From NCBI GenBank assembly GCA_963383645.1, contig OY726574.1, forward strand, positions 61,074,894 through 61,138,893: a DNA stretch of 64,000 nucleotides, written 5' to 3'. Positions within the stretch are counted from its first letter, which is position 1. Each line of letters begins with the position of its first letter. This document shows, piece by piece, positions 57,311 to 64,000 of the stretch. The stretch comes from Muscardinus avellanarius (Eukaryota > Chordata > Mammalia > Rodentia > Gliridae). The notes beneath the pieces were generated by a model. The model was not told the origin of the DNA and did not search any database. It saw only the letters and a list, made by a program, of their open reading frames with translations. The position numbers were made by a program, and so were the translations under genes.

Positions 57311-57440
57311 CAACTCTGGGTTCCAGTCTGGAGAGCACGCCTTCTGTGTGACCTTGAGGAAATTGCTTCACTTCTCTGAGGCCCGTCATCAGGATATTTA
57401 CTAAGTCCTTTAAGCAGTGAGCGCAGTTCTGCTATTGTTT
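57311..57440 (+). mobile_element. MIR fragment
   Basis: CTGTGTGACCTTGAGGAAAT and CACTTCTCTGAGGCC. Confidence 0.7.
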
Positions 57441-57997
57441 ACCAGCTTTCCCTGGTAGATCACAGGCTGAGTGTCCGGCCTTTTTGAAATGCTCTGGGTT
57501 CATGAGTTGCAAGTCACAGCTGTCTGCTGAGTACTAGGATGTCAGTGTCCCAAAATAAGCCTCCCAGATGCCATAGGTAAGCTGGGCAGGCTTGGCTCTG
57601 CCTTCACGAGCACTGGCTATCCATCTATCAAAGTCCCCGGCACTGAACTTGATTTCTCTCTGCCCCACGGGCTGGCTGCTATTTAATCTGGGGAGCCTGG
57701 GGTGGCTGTTGAGAGCAGCTCAGTAGCCACTTAGAGTTCTCTCCTTCCAGGGGCCCTGTGAGATAGCCTTTTAGGGCCACGGACCCTTCAGCTGCACAGG
57801 CAAGCCATTTCTTCCACCTGTTGCGGTAGTGAGTGAAACTTAGAGCCTTCTACCTCTTACTTGGATAAAACGCTGGAAAGGCCAGGGCTGCTGGAAGACA
57901 GCACGTTGACGGATATTCTCAGCAAAGGGCTGTGATGTGTCCTCTCTTTATCTGAGTAAGCTTTTATAGAGATGGGATAGACATACCCTGGAAAAGT
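57441..57997. other. Unassigned intron
   Basis: No feature seen. Confidence 0.4.
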
Positions 57998-58127
57998 CTA
58001 GCACGGTGGCACCCATCTGTAATCCCAATGTTCAGGAGGCTGAGACAGAAAGATCGCAGACTTGAGGCAGCCTCAGCAACTTAGCCAGACCCTCAGTGAC
58101 TCTTTGAGACCCTCTTTCAAAACACAA
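57998..58127 (+). mobile_element. B1 head fused to L1
   Basis: B1 head to GACCCTCTTTCAAAACACA with no ID tail, abutting L1. Confidence 0.8.
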
Positions 58128-58655
58128 AAGTGTTGTGTGTAAACACATTTTTTAATCCATTCATCTGTTGGTGGGCACCTAGGTTGGTTCCATAACGCAG
58201 CTATTAAACTGTGCTGCTCTAAGTATGATGTACACATGTTCCTCTCGTATTCTGACTTGAGTACTTTTGGAAAAATGCTGAGGGGTGGTCTAGCAGGGTC
58301 ATATGGCGGGTCCTTTCCTAGTCTTTTGAGGAACCTCCCTACATAGTGGTTTTACTAATTCATAATGCTACTAATGGTATATAAGAGTTCCTATTTGCTA
58401 AGGAAATCATACTAAGATGTATGATTACAATGCACCAATAAAAAACTTAAAAAAGAGTTCCTATTTCCCCACATTCTCGCCAGCATTTGTTACTGTTTGT
58501 ATTTTTGATGATTGCCATTCCAACTGGATCTCAATTTTTTTTTATTTGAATTTCTCTGATTGCTAATGATATTGAACTTTTAAAATATATTTGCTGGCCG
58601 TTTGTATTTCTTTGCTTAGAAGGTGTCTGTTCAGTTCAGTTATCCAATGTTTGAA
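58128..58655 (-). mobile_element. L1 ORF2-end relic
   Basis: Antisense: CCATTCATCTGTTGGTGGGC, GAGTTCCTATTTCCCCACAT, CTCTGATTGCTAATGATATT. Interrupted at 58397-58452. Confidence 0.85.
58397..58452 (+). mobile_element. 56-bp ultra-truncated L1-like 3' end inserted in L1
   Basis: Ends TGCACCAATAAAAAACTTAA. Flanked by the exact 14-bp duplication AAGAGTTCCTATTT at 58383-58396 and 58453-58466. Confidence 0.9.
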
Positions 58656-58880
58656 TATTGATTTCTTGGATGCCCTCATTACATCTGGGCCCCATTCTTG
58701 AGCCTTGCTGATGGATGCTGGGCCGTGGTCTCCACCACCAGCAGCCTGCAGGTGTCCTTGAGAGCTTAAAGACCACAGTGGTTGTGTCTGCTCTGAAACA
58801 GTTTGGAGCATTTTAGGGGAGCTCTGGGGGTCAGGGTGGGGTAGGGAGTGGCAAAGATCTGAAGAATTATCAATTTGCAG

Positions 58881-59075
58881 CGCCGGGGTGGTGGTACACG
58901 CATGAAATCCTCACACTTGGGAGGCAGAGACAGGAGGATAGCGCTAGTTCTTCCCTGCTTCCAAATAAAAATATAAAATAGGTCTGGGTGTGTAGCTCGG
59001 AGATAGAAGGGTTTCCAGGAACCCCAGTACCACCAAAAACAACAACAACAACAACAACAGCAACAACAACAACAG
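58881..59075 (+). mobile_element. B1-ID SINE, B-type
   Basis: Exact duplications CAATTTGCAG at 58871-58880 and 59076-59085; (CAA)n tail; the B1 middle is shortened. Confidence 0.95.
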
Positions 59076-59085
59076 CAATTTGCAG

Positions 59086-60240
59086 TTAAAACAGTTCCTA
59101 GTTAGGACAGATGTAGAAGAAGAAGGAGAGCAACACCAGAAACATCTGGAAAATTCCGCAAGTATAGACTAGTACTTGCAGAAGTCTGTCCCCTGAGGTC
59201 AGAGGCTCTGGGACCATGTGTCACGGTTAGCAATCTGGGATGCCCTTCCTAATCCCCAGGGCACGCTTGTGCTATTATTAAATGATTACACATACTTGTT
59301 CATTCCTTGGTAGGGTACACTTTCTAGCTAATGTCATTTGAAGTTAAAAATACCTCTCTTGTCCTTGATTAACGTTCCTGAGGTTTCCCTGCTCAGCTCG
59401 GCTCCTCTTCTGAGACGCTGGTCTCCTGGTACCCTGGTGCCTTCTGGTTCTTTGTGGTGGTGTGCATGACGGGAGGCCCTGGGTGGATGGTGAGGAGGAG
59501 TCCGCAGTGTGTGGGCTCTCAGGAGCAGCCCAGGACACACTGCCAGGGGCAGCCCAGGTGTTCTGCTTTTGCTGTGGCCACTGGATGCCTGGAACCCTGG
59601 GGCGCCACTTCTCCTTTTGAGCCTCAGAATCCTCTTACATAGACTTGGGTCGTGATAGAGTGGAAAGCCACCCTCGCCCTCTTCAGAAAGAGAAGTATGT
59701 CCAATTTAACGTGGAGCCTCAGCTTAGAAAATCTCCATCTGCAGCTGACCACCAGTCCACGGGACGTGACCTCCCCTCTCCCCGCGGCGTGCTCCCCGGC
59801 CCAGGCACTCTCTCTGGTGGAGAGAAGGTGCAGCTTCTGGCCTGCTGGAGTCTACTCTTTGATATCTCATTACTCCCAAAGAGCCCCCATTGTCCAGAAG
59901 TTAGGGACAATCTTCCACGGAGGTGCACTCTGGCGCAGGGGATTTCTGATGCTTTAGAGGGACCTGGCCTCATCAGGTGGTGAGAATTTTACTAGTGACT
60001 ACTGCCCAGCATTGCCCAGAGTTATTGGGGTAAGAGGGATGGTAATTTTGTTTCTGTGGAGAGGCGCCAAACAATACTTTAAACTGTTTTGTTCTTGCTG
60101 GGGATTGAGAAATGTTATTATAAATGTGATAATTATATTATAAACATCAACAGGGCCTAACCTGATTTAGACATTAGGTAACATAGACATATATTAAAAT
60201 ATAACATTATACTACATTAATATGTATGAGTTTTCTTCTT
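59086..60240. other. Unassigned intron
   Basis: 1.15 kb with no recognised repeat. The GC-richer part at 59380-59980 gives chance ORFs only. Confidence 0.45.
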
Positions 60241-60464
60241 CTTTTTTTTTTTTTTGTTTTGCAGGTCTGGGCATGGAACCCAGGGGCATTTGACCTCCAA
60301 GTTCCACCCACCCCCTGCCTTATTTTTTCTTCTTTATTTTGAAACAGGGCCTCACTGAGTTGCAGAGGGCCTCACTGAGTAGCTGAGGCTGGCCGCGAAC
60401 TGCAAACTTCCCATCTCAGCCTCCCGAATGCTGGGATTACAAGCGTGCGCCACCACGCCCGGCT
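60241..60464 (-). mobile_element. B1-ID SINE, A-type
   Basis: Antisense copy ending GCGCCACCACGCCCGGC; GTATG motifs on both sides. Confidence 0.93.
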
Positions 60465-60611
60465 CGTATGTATGCCTTTTCTATATCAGTTAATAAATTT
60501 AAAACGGATTTTAAAAACAAGAAGACCCCCAAACAACAACAAACCAGATGCATTTTCTGTAGGAAAGTAAAAGCAAAAGACTAATTTTTTTTCTTTGTTT
60601 CTTTTTGAGAA

Positions 60612-60820
60612 GGAGGGAACTGGGAATTGTATCCAGGGGCATCCTATATCTGATCCATACCTCCAGCCCTAGCTATTTTATTTTTTTATTATTTTGAAAC
60701 AGGGTCTCACTAAGTTGTCAAGAATCTTGCTAAACTGCTGAGACTTACTTTGAACTTGTGGTCCTCCTGTCTCAGCCTCCCAAGTACTATTATTACAGGC
60801 ATACCCCACCATAACGGGCT
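60612..60820 (-). mobile_element. B1-ID SINE, older
   Basis: Diverged ID (ttgtatccaggggcatccta) and B1. Confidence 0.85.
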
Positions 60821-60845
60821 TATTGGATCTTTGCTAAATAATTTT

Positions 60846-60849
60846 CTTT

Positions 60850-60925
<76 letters not shown>

Positions 60926-61127
60926 TTTGAGTACTGGGGATGGAACCTAGGGGCATTATGCCTCCAAACTACACCTCTAGCCTTATTTGGTATTTTTTAT
61001 TTTGAAACAGGGTCTCACTGAGTTGCAGAGGGCCTCGCTAAGTAGTTGAGGCTGTCCACTAACCTCAATCCTTCTGCTTCAGCCTCCTGAATGCTGGGAT
61101 TACAAGCGTGCACCACCATGCCGGGCT
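60846..61127 (-). mobile_element. B1-ID SINE, A-type, with (TTTC)n tail
   Basis: (TTTC)n of about 20 units at 60846-60926, then ID and B1 ending CACCACCATGCCGGGC. Confidence 0.95.
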
Positions 61128-61707
61128 TTGATAACTATGTTTTTTTCAAGGATTTCTGAATTTTATTCAAGTTTTAGAAATAAATACTTGAAGATGGATT
61201 GAGAGAAATAAGACAGCAGGTTATGTGCAGTTCTCTCACTGCGTGTGGGACAATATGTTGCTTTTCTTGTCTCTTTTGTTCAAGATGGGAGAGAAAGTAA
61301 AAACCACTAACGTGCACCGTGTGTGCCCGTGAGCACGTGTGCGTGCACACGCGTGTGGCTGGGTGGTCTGCTGTCATCCTGTTGCATTTTCCTTGTGCTC
61401 TGGTCTGAGTTAACGTTTGCATGGATGTGAGGCCCGCAGCAAAGGTGCCGGTCACATTTGCAGGTGCACTTTTAAGAACAGTGATTCTTACCAGCTTGCA
61501 CAACTTGTGGGAATTTCCTCGGAACTGCGTCAGACAACTATGTCTGGGCTGGGTTCTCCTCGTGTATCTCTTTCCTGGCAATTTATGGCTCTTCCCACCA
61601 TTTCTCCCAAGGCCCGCTGGCCGCTCCATGCAGGCCTCTCCCCAGCTCCCTAGATTGCCTCGGACTCTGGCTACCTTAGAGCTGTATTCTTATTAAGTCC
61701 CCCACTA
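61128..61707. other. Unassigned intron
   Basis: Alternating GT/CA/CG stretch at 61317-61360. No gene. Confidence 0.45.
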
Positions 61708-61924
61708 TTCGTGCGTGGTGGCGCACACTTGTAATCCCAGCATTCAGGAGGCTGAGACCAGAGGATCGCGGTTCGCGGACAGCCTCAGCTACTTAGTGAG
61801 ACCTCTGCAACTCAGTGAGACCCTGTTTCAAAATAAAGAATAAAAAATTGGGCAGGGGTTGTAGCTTGGAGGTCAAATGCCTCTGGGTTCCATCCCAGAT
61901 CCACACACACACACACAAAAAAAG
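61708..61924 (+). mobile_element. B1-ID SINE, A-type
   Basis: AAGTCCCCCAC and AAGTCTCCCAC flank it; tail CACACACA then A7. Confidence 0.94.
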
Positions 61925-62528
61925 TCTCCCACTTAAAGCATCTTTTTTTCCATTTGTCTAATGCCCAACTTACTCTCTGGATCAGGTCATAGTTCTGCAG
62001 TGAATGGGAGCGAAGCCAAAGTGAAATCACAGATGGCAGCCAGGCCCTACAGAGAGGAGGCAGAGGTGCTGAAACGCCCCTCCTCCCGAGGTCCTTGTAC
62101 CCCTGCATCCCTGTGCCCCTCAGTCCTGAACTCAGGGACTTTGCTGAGCCCTGAAGGCAGCTTCTGCAAAATATCATGCAACACGTGGGGCTTGCAAAGC
62201 AGACCCTGCCAAGCTCCAGCTGAGGATGAGGGAGGCTCCCTGCGAGTGTGCCACCCGCCTCCATCTCTCTCCACAAATGGTCCACACTTGGAGGGCAGGA
62301 CCTGGAGGGTAACAGAAGCTGCCTTCTTATCTGGCTCGGTGTCCCGCGAGTTCTCAAACTTGAATCGCTGTGATATTCAGATAGGGCACCATGTATCCAG
62401 TAACTCTACGAGCTCATCACATGGGGATGTGGACAGTTGTTGAGTTCAAAGCGGGTCTCTGGCCATTCTCATCTCTGAACAACTCGAGCCGGTTGAACCC
62501 TCGATGATATTCAGTTTTAGTCAGTTTT
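61925..62528. other. Unassigned intron
   Basis: No repeat or gene recognised. Confidence 0.45.
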
Positions 62529-62551
62529 GTTTCATACAGCAGGTGCTCAAT

Positions 62552-63038
62552 TGTGGGGAGCCATTAAGGTTTTCCCCTAAAAGAAAATTTCTGACTCAGC
62601 TGACTGTCCTTCGCCCAGAGTCAACAAGGTTTGGGGTCATAGAAGGTTCAAAGTAAAAGGTCTGAGAGAAGATCAGGTGGTGATGGCACGAGGGTACTGA
62701 TTAACCTACCTGTAATGTATGTGCTTTGGATTGGTCTCTATTGTATTCTGGTGGTGCTAGTACGAGGATATTGTTTGACCTGTAACTGTATAAATACCTC
62801 TAGAGAAATAAACCCGTTGTCAGCCCATAGAGAATATTGACCCAGAAACAGGGGTCGGCCCAATAGAGAATATTGACCCAGGAGCAGGGGTCGGCCAGTA
62901 GAGATATTGACTCAGGAGTAGGCTGGCGGTTCCCCACGATAGAATTAAAAAATTCTTGGAATCAAATTCTTAAGAGTTAAATTCTTTCATCCTCACTCCT
63001 CTGTTCGGAACCCGTACTTTGGCCGGCTGGCTCTGGCA
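62552..63038 (+). mobile_element. Solo LTR of a class II (ERVK-like) endogenous retrovirus
   Basis: 487 bp from TGTGGGGAGCC to GGCTCTGGCA, flanked by the exact 6-bp duplication CTCAAT (62546-62551 and 63039-63044). A TATA-like TATAAATA lies at 62789-62796 and AATAAA at 62807-62812. A tandem-repeat block follows. No internal viral genes remain. Confidence 0.85.
62822..62925 (+). repeat. Tandem repeats inside the LTR
   Basis: Three units of roughly 36 bp built on AGAGAATATTGACCCAG and AACAGGGGTCGGCC; the third is degenerate. Confidence 0.9.
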
Positions 63039-63075
63039 CTCAATAAATAATGCTTAAGGCTGCTGCAGAACTATA

Positions 63076-64000
63076 TACTTGGTTTCTTCAAAGAAATTGA
63101 AAATGTCCTGAGAGCTGGGACCATGTTGCCCATGCAGCTGATGATCAGTGATAAGTGCTTGGTTGATCCCATGGCAGTGAAGAGCCGGCCCTGATGGATT
63201 CCTAAAAGATCCAACTCACAAACTTTTAAAATGCTTTAACCAGGTGGTAGTAGGCAAACTGCAGTGTTGCTTACATGGGAAAGATCTTGTGGAATAGAAA
63301 TGTGTATTTTCCTTGGTAACATGTATGTTTTTATTTGGACTGCCAAGATAGTTATTGGCAAAAACAGCCCTGATTTAGTAGGAGATTGTTGATTAGGCGT
63401 ATTCAGTGGTGGGGTCTGTAAAGGCATTACAGATAGGAACATACTTTCCCTCCAGCCCTCCCTAGAATAGTTCTGGGTAGGAAGCAGAACTAGAGAAAGT
63501 ATGTTAAGCAGAATCTAAATCAAGCCGACTAGTTGTGCAAGTGATCTAAGGATTATTGTGGAAATTTATGTTAACTGCCATCTCAGCATAATGCGAGGCA
63601 AACCCAGGCTAAGCTCGCGTTGCCATGGTAATAAAGACCACACAGGGCATCGCGCCTGGGCTGCAGAGGAGACAGAAGCTGGAGCACATCGGGAAGCCCA
63701 GCCTCGCGCTGGAAGATTCTGGAAGTTTGTTTCGGTTTGACCAGAGATCAAGGGAAAGCTGAGACACTGGAGGAATGGTAACGATGCCAGGACAGCTTGT
63801 GTTTGGAGTGATTAGAACTTCTTGTAAGCTTAGAAATCAGGAGTGAATGGTAATTGAGCCCAGAAAGAACAACACAGCTTGTTGTCACTGAAGGGATGTC
63901 CTTTCTGTAGAGAGGACTGGATCACTGTGGGCAACTAGTCTGCTAATGATCTGCCTCTTACCCGCTCTGGCCAGATCACGTAGATGCCCGGTGTTGCCTT
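63076..64000. other. Unassigned intron to window end
   Basis: No repeat, exon or gene recognised. Confidence 0.45.

Larger units (their letters stand above)
62529..63075 (+). mobile_element. MIR 3' end split by the solo LTR
   Basis: CAGCAGGTGCTCAAT before the LTR and CTCAATAAATAATGC after it join into a typical MIR 3' end. Confidence 0.6.

Noticed and set aside
62822..62925. CRISPR-like spaced repeats
   Set aside because: Units are contiguous tandem repeats inside a retroviral LTR in a mammalian genome; no unique spacers.

Overview
The window is mammalian nuclear DNA, almost certainly from a rodent of the squirrel-related clade (Sciuromorpha). The main evidence is about 70 copies of a composite SINE, with a 7SL/B1-like head, an A-rich linker and a tRNA-Ala-derived ID tail (the B1-dID type). 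This composite is known from squirrels, mountain beaver and dormice. Class II ERV, ERVL-MaLR, L1, MIR and old DNA-transposon relics fit the same picture. I cannot name the species.

Only one protein-coding segment can be supported: coding exon 1 of PTPRM (receptor-type tyrosine phosphatase mu) at 21911-21980 on the + strand. It lies inside a strong CpG island (about 21320-22620). It encodes the signal peptide and ends in a phase-1 splice donor. On this reading 1-21.3 kb is upstream flanking DNA and 21981-64000 is the beginning of the very long PTPRM intron 1. No second coding exon, RNA gene or complete transposon gene was recognised. Nearly all long open frames are chance products of GC-rich DNA, simple repeats or antisense SINE tails.

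Layout: 1-20.5 kb is SINE-rich flank, with an AT-rich repeat-poor block at 3.3-4.2 kb, three MaLR LTR relics and a 209-nt pure-purine run near 16 kb. 20.5-25 kb is SINE-free and holds the promoter, exon 1, a G-rich minisatellite abutting the donor and a CGG run. 25-45 kb is intron with many nested SINEs, MER5A, MER2/Tigger-type relics and microsatellites. 45.2-48.4 kb has no SINEs and contains a homeodomain-motif-rich candidate enhancer. 48.9-58.7 kb is dominated by L1 3' ends, including a twin-primed L1 with a 5' inversion, and a triple-nested SINE. 59-64 kb holds more SINEs and a solo class II ERV LTR inserted into a MIR.

No new multigene system was found. The points most worth checking are the promoter/exon 1 architecture, a candidate 44-nt poison exon near 28.3 kb, two distinct SINE subfamilies with repeated SINE-into-SINE nesting, a composite L1/SINE unit shared by two loci, and the solo LTR with internal tandem repeats. 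Repeat family names are from memory of consensus sequences and were not checked by a search.
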